7,619 nt of DNA, from the NCBI GenBank assembly GCA_949346185.1, contig CASGVX010000099.1:1-7619 (forward strand). The letters run 5' to 3'. The DNA is from an uncultured Lachnospiraceae bacterium. Its GTDB lineage: Bacteria; Bacillota; Clostridia; Lachnospirales; Lachnospiraceae. The notes below the pieces were generated by a model. The model was not told the origin of the DNA, searched no databases, and was given only the letters and a program-made list of their open reading frames with translations. Both the position numbers and the translations under genes were made by a program. This document shows, piece after piece, positions 1-6,227 of this stretch; within the stretch, counting starts at the first letter, position 1; each line of letters opens with the position of its first letter.

Positions 1-16
1 GGTTGCCATTTCGTTA

Positions 17-51
17 GGTGAAAAGTGAAAGGTGAAAGGTGAAAGGTGAAA
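17..51. repeat. Heptamer tandem repeat, five copies of GGTGAAA
   Basis: Five head-to-tail 7-base units occupy this stretch: GGTGAAA four times and AGTGAAA once as the second unit. A degenerate sixth unit (AGTTAGA) follows and runs into the hairpin. It lies upstream of the lipoprotein ribosome binding site and is not believed to be coding. Its function is unknown; a short strand-slippage array is the simplest reading. Confidence 0.85.
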
Positions 52-54
52 AGT

Positions 55-90
55 TAGAAGCAGAGGCTTTTCAGGAAGCCTCTGCTTCTA
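55..90. promoter_or_regulatory. Perfect 15-bp inverted repeat (hairpin) upstream of the lipoprotein gene
   Basis: Bases 55-69 and 76-90 are exact reverse complements, with a 6-base loop (70-75). The right arm ends only six bases before the AGGAGGGG ribosome binding site. No T-run follows on the plus strand, so it is not a classic intrinsic terminator in that direction. On the minus strand it is followed by AACTTTT, a weak tail. It may end an upstream transcript, act as an attenuator or stabilise the 5' end of the operon mRNA. The structure is certain; the role is not. Confidence 0.7.
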
Positions 91-107
91 TAGGTAGGAG
101 GGGAAGG

Positions 108-1046
108 ATGAAAAGAGGAGTTTTGATGTTCCTTGGGGCAGCGATGCTTGTCTGTGGTGGCTGCCAGCAGAATAAGCCGGATGGGGAGAAACGGTCAGGG
201 GAGGCGAAGCCGTCTGCTGATGCCAACGGGAAAGAGGATGATTCGTCGGACTCACATAGGAGTGGACTGGAAGCATGGTATCAGTCTGAAAATATTGAGC
301 AGAAAGTAGATTTTAAATCTACTAATGAGAATTTTGAAAACATGGTGGCATATCCAGGGGTACTTGACCAGTCCCTTTTGTCAGGTAGCCGGGGAGTGAT
401 GGATTTTTCTCTAAAGACACCTGAATTATCGGAAGAAGACGTGAGAAAACTGGGAGAGTATTATTTTCGGCATTATACGACAGATTTCAAATCTAATGTG
501 GTGCAGTGGGAAGTCAGTGCCAAGTCTGGGGGCAAGGAAAAATATCGCTATATTTTCCGCTATGGGGATCGATATAGGACCAAGGTGGTCTACTATCTCT
601 CGGAAAAAGAGATGGACAAGGGGAAGTATGCATTGTCAGACATTGTGGAGGGGGAGCGAAAAGAGGGAGAAAAGCTTCGGTATTGCTTTGAAGAGATTCG
701 TTCGGAATTGGAGACCCATGAGCACCCTCAGTTAAAGCGCAAGGTGAAGGGCGATATGAGTGTCTGCGAGATGGACATCCTGGATGATGGGGATGTGGGC
801 GAGATTGCCGATGCCATGACGGAGGGGGCGCAGAATTATGTGGAGGAGTCTGTCAGGGAGGAAGAAGAGAGGAAGAAGACTTTTCTGGGAATGCGCCTGA
901 CTGTCCGGCAGTTTGGCAGGGAGATAGCAAAGGATGTCATTTATGTATGGGATAAAGATAAAAGGGATATTAGGCCTTATATAGAAGAGGGGAGAGCAAA
1001 ATTCTTGTCCAAGGAGGAACTGGAAAAGAAGATTGCGCTGCCATAA
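108..1046 (+). CDS. Putative lipoprotein of unknown function, first gene of an ABC transporter operon
   Basis: The product is 312 aa. ATG 108 is chosen over an in-frame GTG at 39 because AGGAGGGG sits at 96-103, five bases upstream, and because the upstream codons would translate the heptamer repeat and hairpin. The N-terminus has a basic start (MKR), a hydrophobic stretch to about residue 15 and cysteines at 16 and 19. VCGGC fits a loose lipobox with lipidation at Cys19, although the -3 residue (Cys) is unusual. A polar low-complexity linker (about residues 20-50) follows, then a highly charged, probably globular domain with many Glu and Lys. I recognise no named domain. The permease gene starts 20 bases after the stop, so it is probably an extracytoplasmic, membrane-anchored partner of that transporter, such as a substrate-binding or accessory subunit. 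That role is inferred from context only. Confidence 0.8.
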   Translation: MKRGVLMFLGAAMLVCGGCQQNKPDGEKRSGEAKPSADANGKEDDSSDSHRSGLEAWYQSENIEQKVDFKSTNENFENMVAYPGVLDQSLLSGSRGVMDFSLKTPELSEEDVRKLGEYYFRHYTTDFKSNVVQWEVSAKSGGKEKYRYIFRYGDRYRTKVVYYLSEKEMDKGKYALSDIVEGERKEGEKLRYCFEEIRSELETHEHPQLKRKVKGDMSVCEMDILDDGDVGEIADAMTEGAQNYVEESVREEEERKKTFLGMRLTVRQFGREIAKDVIYVWDKDKRDIRPYIEEGRAKFLSKEELEKKIALP

Positions 1047-1065
1047 TGCGAGAAGGGAGAAAGGA

Positions 1066-3453
1066 ATGTTTCGGAATGTTAGGCATCGGTTCCATGGGGG
1101 CACAGTGCTTCTTGGATTTCTTCTAGTGCTTCTTACTGTTAGTTCTATGCTGATTGGGATGAATCGCAATGGGAAGAGGGAATTGGAAAAGCTCTCTAGA
1201 GGATTTTATACGGAGGATAAGACCAAGGTAGATGTGGAGGGTGTGAAAGAAGAGGGGGCGGTGATGAATTTCCTTGGCAGACAGATGCAGGGAGATGGCG
1301 CTGGCATCGTGTTCCGAATCGGTCTGGAGGCCGGGCAGGATGTTCGGGGGGTGTGCTACTGGGGTGACATATCCTTGCCAGAGGTGGAATCTGGGCGTTT
1401 TTTTTCTGAGGAGGACTGCCTTTCGGAAAAGCCCCTTGCCCTGGTGGGCAGAAATTATCAGAGGGAAATTAAGAAAAAGGGAAAAGAGAAATATATTGCC
1501 ATTGGCCAGAGGGAATATCAGGTCATGGGGATATTGGGCAGCGGGGAGGAAAGCCGCTTTGACGAGATGCGTCTCATCAATATGGGGGCGGCGTCTGTCG
1601 CATATGGTCAGAATGGACAATACATATTTGATGGGAAGAATCGGGATGCCATTTCTGGCCAGGCGGGGGAATTCGCCGCTTGGATGGAAGAGCAGGCGGA
1701 TCAAGTGTACTGGGATGGAGCGGAGACGCTGGGTTTTGATAGTCCAGAGGAGGTGCAGGCTAGGGAAGATGATGAAAAAAGAGATGGGATGGCAGGAATT
1801 TATCTTTCTATGATAGTTTCTTTCCTGCTATCATCCTTGTCCGGCGTTTTTTTCTGGTTCCGTCACAGGGAAGCCGGAAGGCAGGTGGAGGAACTTCTGG
1901 GAGCCGGCGGGCTTCGGATTATTTTAGAAACCTGCGGCGCATTTTTGGGGTTATGGCTCTTTGCTTTCTTGACAGGGCAGGGTATCGTGTTTTTGCTTCG
2001 GCTGTGGTGCATTCCCTATGCCGCCTATCCGGCAGACTATCTCATGGCCGCGGGGATTACCTTGTTGCCAGGGGGCTTTTTGAATACTTTGTCAATCTTT
2101 CGCACCCTCTTTTGGAGAGTGGGATTGCCCAGAGTGCCATCCCTGATTTCGTTCCATGATGTGATTCTAATGTTTCAGTTCATCTGTTTTTTCTGGCTCT
2201 TCTGCCAGATTAGCACGTACTATATTGATATCAACGGAAATCCATGGGTGGAAAATGCCAAGAATGGCTACCAGTATTATACCCTTCATGAGGATTGGGA
2301 CGAGGCAGATGCGGGGGATGACCCTGCTATGATTGACAGCATCAAGAAGGTTCTGGCGGGATTGGAAAAGGGGCAGGACTTTACTTTTATGACCATTGAC
2401 CGGGGGCAGACCTATGACATGGATCTTGGCATGGCCCGGAAAAAATTTGGCAGTGACGACTGGGGGGATTTTCTCTCCGGCTCTCTCTATTCTGGATATT
2501 ATAAGGAATTTCCTGAGTATAAGAAAAATATGGAGGAGATGAATGAGGGGAGCATTCCCCTATCCCTGACTCGGATGGATCGGAATGGGGTGGAGCATTA
2601 TGTGAAGCGAGCCGGGGAGGGACGTATCTTTTCAGAGAGCGATTACAGATTGGAGATGCATGGGGAGAACGTGCCAGTGATGATGGGAGCTGCCTATAGG
2701 AAATATTTCAGGTTGGGAGAGACCTTTTCCGTGCCCATGGCGGGAGGGAGAACGCTTGAGGCAGAGGTGATTGGCTTTGTGCCGGAAAATACCCGCTATG
2801 TCTCGGATGCCACCTTGGAACATATGGGAAGTGATACGGATCAGTTGGACTATACCATCATTCTGCCCTATTTTGATATTCAGGGGACGCCTACGTCTAG
2901 GGAAGATGAGATTTTTCTGCAAGAGAATTATTATAACCGTCTGCAGGGTACTTTGGTCTTTGAAGAGGGGGCATCCGACAGGGAGGTGCTGAAAGCTCAG
3001 GCTTGGATAAATGAACTCTATCTTGCTAATGGACTATATACTTGTACAGTGATCAATGCGACGGAGGGTATCAAGCTCTTTATGCGGGAAACGAGGAAGT
3101 CTGTGGGCATTATTACTTTTCTGATGGCGGTGATGGCGGTGTCTAGCGTGATCAGTCTGTGCGTTAGCCTAGTGAATAAATTGCAGCGGAACTTGTATCG
3201 CTACGGAGTGCAGCTGATGAATGGGCAGAGTCCTTGGAAGATTTTTTTATCCTATATGGGAGAGATATTCTTTGTGATGTTGATGGCAGCTATGTGTGTG
3301 GCTTATCAAATATTCGGCCTGATTTGGGATAATATCCAGTTTTTATGGCTGCTGCTATTTGGAGCCTTGCTTGCCATGCTGCCCTGCGCAGCGGTGATGG
3401 CAGTAAAGCTGCAGGGCGTGGATATGGAGTTGCTGCTTAGGAGGAAAGAATGA
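1066..3453 (+). CDS. ABC transporter permease, duplicated FtsX/MacB-like type with eight predicted helices
   Basis: The product is 795 aa. ATG 1066 has AGAAGGGA at 1051-1058 and is preferred to an in-frame TTG at 1033 inside the upstream gene. Hydrophobic segments lie near residues 12-32, 244-266, 284-310, 325-345, 366-387, 680-702, 726-750 and 759-780. The order is helix, large outside domain, three helices, and then the same again, which is two FtsX-type units in tandem. Both outside domains carry a MacB-like core signature: a GRFFSEED-type motif with a later YQVMGIL in unit one, and EGRIFSESD with AEVIGFV in unit two. Such permeases work as mechanotransmitters or exporters for lipoproteins, peptides or antimicrobials, and need a cytoplasmic ATPase. 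That ATPase is the next gene, 48 bases downstream, and is broken by the mobile element, so the permease is probably idle in this strain. The substrate cannot be told from the sequence. Confidence 0.88.
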   Translation: MFRNVRHRFHGGTVLLGFLLVLLTVSSMLIGMNRNGKRELEKLSRGFYTEDKTKVDVEGVKEEGAVMNFLGRQMQGDGAGIVFRIGLEAGQDVRGVCYWGDISLPEVESGRFFSEEDCLSEKPLALVGRNYQREIKKKGKEKYIAIGQREYQVMGILGSGEESRFDEMRLINMGAASVAYGQNGQYIFDGKNRDAISGQAGEFAAWMEEQADQVYWDGAETLGFDSPEEVQAREDDEKRDGMAGIYLSMIVSFLLSSLSGVFFWFRHREAGRQVEELLGAGGLRIILETCGAFLGLWLFAFLTGQGIVFLLRLWCIPYAAYPADYLMAAGITLLPGGFLNTLSIFRTLFWRVGLPRVPSLISFHDVILMFQFICFFWLFCQISTYYIDINGNPWVENAKNGYQYYTLHEDWDEADAGDDPAMIDSIKKVLAGLEKGQDFTFMTIDRGQTYDMDLGMARKKFGSDDWGDFLSGSLYSGYYKEFPEYKKNMEEMNEGSIPLSLTRMDRNGVEHYVKRAGEGRIFSESDYRLEMHGENVPVMMGAAYRKYFRLGETFSVPMAGGRTLEAEVIGFVPENTRYVSDATLEHMGSDTDQLDYTIILPYFDIQGTPTSREDEIFLQENYYNRLQGTLVFEEGASDREVLKAQAWINELYLANGLYTCTVINATEGIKLFMRETRKSVGIITFLMAVMAVSSVISLCVSLVNKLQRNLYRYGVQLMNGQSPWKIFLSYMGEIFFVMLMAAMCVAYQIFGLIWDNIQFLWLLLFGALLAMLPCAAVMAVKLQGVDMELLLRRKE

Positions 3454-3501
3454 ATGGGAAGTAAAGAGAGCTCTTGCGTGGGCATGATGGGAGGATGATG
3501 A

Positions 3502-4020
3502 ATGATTCGGCTGATTGATGTGGAGAAAAGTTTTGGAAAAGGTGACGGAAAAGTGCAGGCTTTGCGGGGGGTGAGCCTGGGGATTGCGGAACATGAGATG
3601 GTGGCAATCATGGGCAGCAGTGGCTCGGGAAAATCAACACTCCTAAATATTATTGGAGGAATGATGGGGATGAGTGGCGGAAACTATCTGTATCGGGGGA
3701 AGGAACAAGATTTTTCCAAGCAAAAGAATCTCGTGTCCTTTCGACGGAATGAGGTTGGCTTTGTGGTACAATATTTTGCCTTGATTCAAGATAGGAATGT
3801 CTTCCAGAATGTGTCTTTGCCTTTGAAGTATCAGCATGTTTCCCACAGGGAAATGAGAACGAGGGTGGAGAGGATTCTGGAACAGGTGGGGCTTTCAGAG
3901 AAGATGAGAGCCTATCCGGATGAGCTGTCCGGTGGACAGCAGCAGCGGGTGGCTATTGCCAGGGCATTGGTGAAAAACCCTAGGCTTATTTTGGCAGATG
4001 AACCTACGGGAGCGTATTAG
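3502..4020 (+). pseudogene. ABC transporter ATP-binding subunit, 3' end removed by element insertion
   Basis: The remaining 172 codons start at ATG 3502, seven bases after GGGAGG. Walker A is GSSGSGKST at residues 38-46, the Q-loop glutamine is Q90, the signature LSGGQ is at 142-146 and Walker B LILADE is at 162-167. The frame then reads PTGAY and stops. Members of this LolD/MacB-like ATPase family normally continue as PTGALDS with a D-loop and an H-loop histidine, to a total of about 220-230 residues. Those C-terminal parts are absent, so ATP hydrolysis should fail. The final Tyr and stop codons come from the inserted element. The missing end should lie beyond the right end of the element, outside this window. 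Precise excision would rebuild the gene, so this is a disrupted rather than a decayed gene. Confidence 0.9.
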
Positions 4021-4040
4021 ATAGTACAACAAAAATCATA
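3995..4040. other. Probable left attachment junction (attL) of the serine-recombinase element
   Basis: The ATPase reading frame is typical up to the GGA GCG codons of PTGA (4009-4014) and diverges from the family at 4015. The recombinase stop codon lies at 4036-4038. The crossover is therefore within about 4007-4015. Serine integrases swap at a 2-bp core; the GA at 4010-4011 is one candidate, but one end alone cannot fix it. No long direct repeat is expected with this enzyme class. Confidence 0.65.
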
Positions 4041-5415
4041 AAAATATTATCTCAACCCCTCCGTCATTATCCACAATGATTTTATCAATTATACTACTCC
4101 ACAAAGCACGTTTTTCTTGCGGTGCGAGGGTATCATAGATAGTTTGCAAGTCGGTATCAAGAAAGGTACGGATATATGAAAGGTCTTTTTTGTCTGGAAT
4201 GGCAGCAGTTGTTATTTTCTTTAATTGTGCCTGCAAACTCTCATATTCTATACGGTAATCCTCTAAGTCTATCAATTCATTAACGTACAGGTCTTTAAGG
4301 CGGTTTAATTTAGCCTTTATCTTGCTTGGGTCCGCTTTCGGGGTATGCTGCCGTTGGCTTATCTCATAATCAGCAACGTATTTTTCTAATTCGGGTTTGA
4401 TATGTTCTAACAAATACGATTCTAGCTTTTTCTCATTGATTCCCTTGTTATGGCTACACAATTTGGTATTGGAGTATATATTGCACCTGTAAGTAGTGTA
4501 TTCCCGGTCATAGCGTTTTTGGTATGTGGTATTGGCTACTAGGGCGTGTCCGCACTCTTTGCATTGTGCAAGACCGCTAAAAACATAGTAGCGGTTGTTG
4601 GCTCTTTTCCTTACATTGCGCTTACCTAACGTCTGTATGCGGTCGAACCGGGCAGGTTCAATTATCTTGGGGCAGTAGTCGGGGTTGCCCCGGTATTCCC
4701 CTTTGTATAAAGGATTCCGCAACGCACGGGCGATAGTTTCATAACAGAAATAGCGGTTATATTTATCTATCAGATACAGGAGAGTACCACGCTTGGAGTT
4801 GTGTAATTCAAAATAATCAAACATATCATAGGCTATTTGCACGGTGTCCGGGTCTAAAGCTACCTTGCCGTCCTTTCCGACCATTAAGCCAATAGGCAAA
4901 CTACCTGTGATGGCTTCCCCCTTTTTGACTTTAAGGCGGAAAACGTCCTTTATTCGGTCACTATCCCGGTCGGCTTCGTCCTGTGCTACAGACAGGCGTA
5001 TATTTACGTTAAGTCTGCCGTTTGTGGTTTCCATTTCATAGCGTTCCAATGCAGTAAGCCACGTTACGCCGTTGTTATCAAGAATTTCCTGTATCTTGTA
5101 GAAGTCGGATATATTACGAAACCAACGGTCTAATTTTGTAAAGATGATATACTGGAATTTATGCAGTTCTACATCATGCAGCATACGGACAAACTCTTTA
5201 CGCTTGTTGTATTTCTTCCGAGCGGTATGCCCCTCATCAACGTAAATATCAACAACCTGTAAATGATGTTGCTGGGCAAATTCCTTTAAGTCCTCTGTTT
5301 GTGCTTCAATAGTATCGCCAAACTTAGCTTGTTCCTCTTTGGAACACCGCACATACAGGGCCGCTTTTTTATATTCAATAGTGGGATAATGCGAGAAAAA
5401 ATGACTAACCGACAT
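4036..5415 (-). CDS. Large serine recombinase (site-specific integrase of the element)
   Basis: The product is 459 aa. The start is ATG at 5415, with CAGGTG five bases upstream; the in-frame ATG at 5481 has no ribosome binding site and would add a hydrophobic tail foreign to the family. The resolvase catalytic domain opens with YVRCS (nucleophile Ser25, Arg23). It continues with DEGHTARKKYNKR (Arg72) and KLDRWFR (Asp96, Arg97, Arg100), then the TTNGRL and AQDEADRDSDR stretch of the long helix. A recombinase domain covers about residues 165-260. A zinc ribbon follows with Cys285, Cys288, Cys311 and Cys320, then a predicted coiled coil (about 327-401) of the kind that controls integration versus excision. 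All key residues are present, so it should be active. It would cut attP and attB at a 2-bp core and join them; excision needs a separate directionality factor. The gene ends about 20 bases from the junction. Confidence 0.95.
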   Translation of the reverse strand: MSVSHFFSHYPTIEYKKAALYVRCSKEEQAKFGDTIEAQTEDLKEFAQQHHLQVVDIYVDEGHTARKKYNKRKEFVRMLHDVELHKFQYIIFTKLDRWFRNISDFYKIQEILDNNGVTWLTALERYEMETTNGRLNVNIRLSVAQDEADRDSDRIKDVFRLKVKKGEAITGSLPIGLMVGKDGKVALDPDTVQIAYDMFDYFELHNSKRGTLLYLIDKYNRYFCYETIARALRNPLYKGEYRGNPDYCPKIIEPARFDRIQTLGKRNVRKRANNRYYVFSGLAQCKECGHALVANTTYQKRYDREYTTYRCNIYSNTKLCSHNKGINEKKLESYLLEHIKPELEKYVADYEISQRQHTPKADPSKIKAKLNRLKDLYVNELIDLEDYRIEYESLQAQLKKITTAAIPDKKDLSYIRTFLDTDLQTIYDTLAPQEKRALWSSIIDKIIVDNDGGVEIIFL

Positions 5416-5460
5416 TATAGCACCTGCCTTTCCGTGAAATGGGTACAAAAATAAAAACCA

Positions 5461-5489
5461 TTGAAAGACAATAGGAATCATGCTATAAT
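5461..5489 (+). promoter_or_regulatory. Strong sigma-A promoter for the small RNA
   Basis: The -35 is TTGAAA (5461-5466, five of six consensus bases), the spacer is exactly 17 bases, and the -10 is TATAAT (5484-5489). TGC at 5481-5483 makes it an extended -10. The start site is predicted at about G5496. No plausible coding frame with a ribosome binding site follows before the terminator at 5536-5575. It points away from the recombinase gene and lies just upstream of its start codon. Confidence 0.8.
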
Positions 5490-5495
5490 TTATTT

Positions 5496-5575
5496 GCGTT
5501 TAAATCAAATTCCTTTGTCTAACAGAGGTATTTAGAAACCGTCCGCTATTGGTAGTAGCGGGCGGTTTTTCTTTT
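5496..5575 (+). ncRNA. Candidate small regulatory RNA, about 80 nt, antisense to the leader of the 36-aa peptide gene
   Basis: The unit is bounded by a strong promoter upstream and an intrinsic terminator at its end, with no credible start codon plus ribosome binding site inside. Bases 5496-5506 are predicted to be unpaired at the very 5' end. Bases 5507-5533 can fold as a hairpin (CCTTTGT 5512-5518 with ACAGAGG 5522-5528, triloop CTA, extended by four A-T pairs). Bases 5536-5568 form the terminator stem. The 5' segment (5495-5506) pairs without mismatch with 6215-6226, and 5512-5518 pairs with 6206-6212. Together these cover the Shine-Dalgarno region and spacer of the 36-aa peptide gene. The DNA also lies opposite the region upstream of the recombinase, so it may act in cis there. 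Promoter, terminator and complementarity are seen; expression and function are inferred. I do not recognise it as a named RNA family. Confidence 0.65.
5536..5575 (+). terminator. Intrinsic terminator of the small RNA
   Basis: A 13-bp stem (5536-5548 with 5556-5568, one T-G wobble and a 7-base loop) has a GC-rich core and runs directly into TTTTTCTTTT. It is strong on the plus strand. On the minus strand the hairpin follows the 97-aa gene closely and could weakly stop its transcript before the recombinase. Confidence 0.88.
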
Positions 5576-5578
5576 AAA

Positions 5579-5872
5579 TTATCTGTAGGTTATAAGGGTA
5601 TGGAAACCCTCCATTTCTTTAGACATTCCCTGTCCTTGGATAGAGTTAAATTTGACGTCTAAAATATCGTATCCGTCATTCTGCATACAACAAAGAATCT
5701 CGTCAATTTGAGTAGTATATTTATCCTCACAACCGAAAATTTGATTAAGCAGTTTACTAAAACTGTTAATCATAACAACGTGTACCTTGCCGTCCTTTGG
5801 TTTAAGATATTTCTTTGTTTCGTCATAAATGACAGTTGCCGTGTTTTTCTGATTCTTGGTAAACATACCCAT
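5579..5872 (-). CDS. Conserved-looking hypothetical protein, 97 aa
   Basis: The start codon at 5872 has AAGGAGGT seven bases upstream, a very good ribosome binding site. The predicted protein is soluble, with no signal peptide or membrane segment. It has a basic N-terminus (MGMFTKNQKN), a middle part VVMINSFSKLLNQIFG (about residues 32-47) and a C-terminal part with DEILCCMQNDGYDILDVKF followed by a Gly/Met-rich turn and LITYR. From memory, small proteins with a similar DGYEILDIK-like ending occur on Gram-positive mobile elements, but I cannot name a family or function. It is divergent from the Xre gene with 66 bases between the starts, and its stop lies just beyond the small-RNA terminator, on the side away from the small RNA. 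It could be co-transcribed with the recombinase only if the hairpin at 5536-5568 is read through. Confidence 0.8.
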   Translation of the reverse strand: MGMFTKNQKNTATVIYDETKKYLKPKDGKVHVVMINSFSKLLNQIFGCEDKYTTQIDEILCCMQNDGYDILDVKFNSIQGQGMSKEMEGFHTLITYR

Positions 5873-5907
5873 AGTGAAAACCTCCTTGTGTGTTGTCTGT
5901 CTGCCGA

Positions 5908-5926
5908 CCGCTAAACTATATAGCGG
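5908..5926. promoter_or_regulatory. Inverted repeat overlapping the ribosome binding site of the Xre gene
   Basis: CCGCTA (5908-5913) and TAGCGG (5921-5926) are perfect reverse complements around a 7-base centre, AACTATA. The right arm runs into the GGAGGT ribosome binding site at 5925-5930. As DNA it could be an operator in the divergent region between the 97-aa gene and the Xre gene, perhaps bound by the Xre protein itself. As RNA it could partly hide the ribosome binding site. The sequence does not decide between these. Confidence 0.45.
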
Positions 5927-5938
5927 AGGTAAAATATT

Positions 5939-6136
5939 ATGGAGATACTTACTTGGCAGGCGAGAAATGATAAAAATGTTACGTTGGTAAAGTTGTCCGG
6001 CTTAACCGGAATAGGGAAAAGTACCCTCAACAATATAGAAAACGGGAGGGTATCCCCAACCATAAAACAGTTGGAAACAATCGCAAAGGCTCTGGGGGTT
6101 AAAATAAGCGACCTCTACGAGAGCCAATACAAATAA
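5939..6136 (+). CDS. Small Xre-family helix-turn-helix DNA-binding protein
   Basis: The product is 65 aa and is essentially a single HTH_3 (Cro/C1-type) domain. ATG 5939 follows GGAGGT by eight bases. The helix-turn-helix reads LVKLSGLTGIGKSTLNNIE at about residues 16-34, and the ending SPTIKQLETIAKALGVKI is typical of the fifth-helix region of the fold. There is no partner, sensing or protease domain. It lies between the 97-aa gene (divergent) and the 36-aa peptide gene (same strand). It probably regulates element genes by binding short inverted repeats; the repeat just upstream is one candidate for self-control. It could also serve as a Cro-like antagonist or a directionality factor for the serine recombinase. 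Family assignment is secure; target and role are unknown. Confidence 0.9.
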   Translation: MEILTWQARNDKNVTLVKLSGLTGIGKSTLNNIENGRVSPTIKQLETIAKALGVKISDLYESQYK

Positions 6137-6168
6137 TTTCCAAGATAATGGAAATCGTAGCAGCAGTG

Positions 6169-6198
6169 GTTACAATCCGTCTTAATTTGCGGTATAAT
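6169..6198 (+). promoter_or_regulatory. Probable promoter of the 36-aa peptide gene
   Basis: A perfect TATAAT lies at 6193-6198. A four-of-six -35, GTTACA (6169-6174), sits 18 bases upstream. The start would be near 6205, giving a leader of about 23 bases, nearly all of which is complementary to the small RNA. The -10 is convincing and the -35 is weak, so an activator may be needed or transcription may also come from the Xre gene. Confidence 0.55.
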
Positions 6199-6205
6199 AA
6201 ACTGA

Positions 6206-6226
6206 ACAAAGGAGGATTTAAACGCA
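6206..6226 (+). promoter_or_regulatory. Predicted small-RNA target over the Shine-Dalgarno of the 36-aa gene
   Basis: ACAAAGG (6206-6212) pairs with 5512-5518, and GATTTAAACGCA (6215-6226) pairs with 5495-5506. Only AG remains unpaired between the two blocks on this side. AAAGGAGG (6208-6215) is the ribosome binding site for ATG 6228. Pairing would block ribosome entry. Confidence 0.6.
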
Positions 6227-6227
6227 C

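Noticed and set aside
17..51. CRISPR-like array
   Set aside because: The units are only 7 bases and are directly adjacent, with no spacers.
39..107. GTG start that would extend the lipoprotein by 23 codons
   Set aside because: It translates the heptamer repeat and hairpin and would bury the signal peptide; ATG 108 has AGGAGGGG in place.
732..1704. Minus-strand open frames opposite the lipoprotein and permease genes
   Set aside because: They lack ribosome binding sites, have shadow-type composition and lie opposite genes with strong family features.
5416..5481. Upstream ATG for the recombinase
   Set aside because: It has no ribosome binding site, and the added hydrophobic N-terminus does not fit the family; ATG at 5415 has CAGGTG.
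6136..6155. Terminator after the Xre gene (ATTTCC / GGAAAT)
   Set aside because: The stem is only 6 bp and AT-rich, and no T-run follows; readthrough into the 36-aa gene remains possible.
6168..6181. Fourth repressor operator (GGTTACA start) at the 36-aa promoter
   Set aside because: Only about 8 of 14 bases match operator 2, all but two in the first half, which is too weak to claim.
5495..6226. Invertible DNA segment bounded by inverted repeats
   Set aside because: The matching blocks are short and imperfect (12 and 7 bases with different gaps), and the promoter, seed and terminator layout is better explained as a small RNA and its target. An origin by ancient duplication is not excluded.
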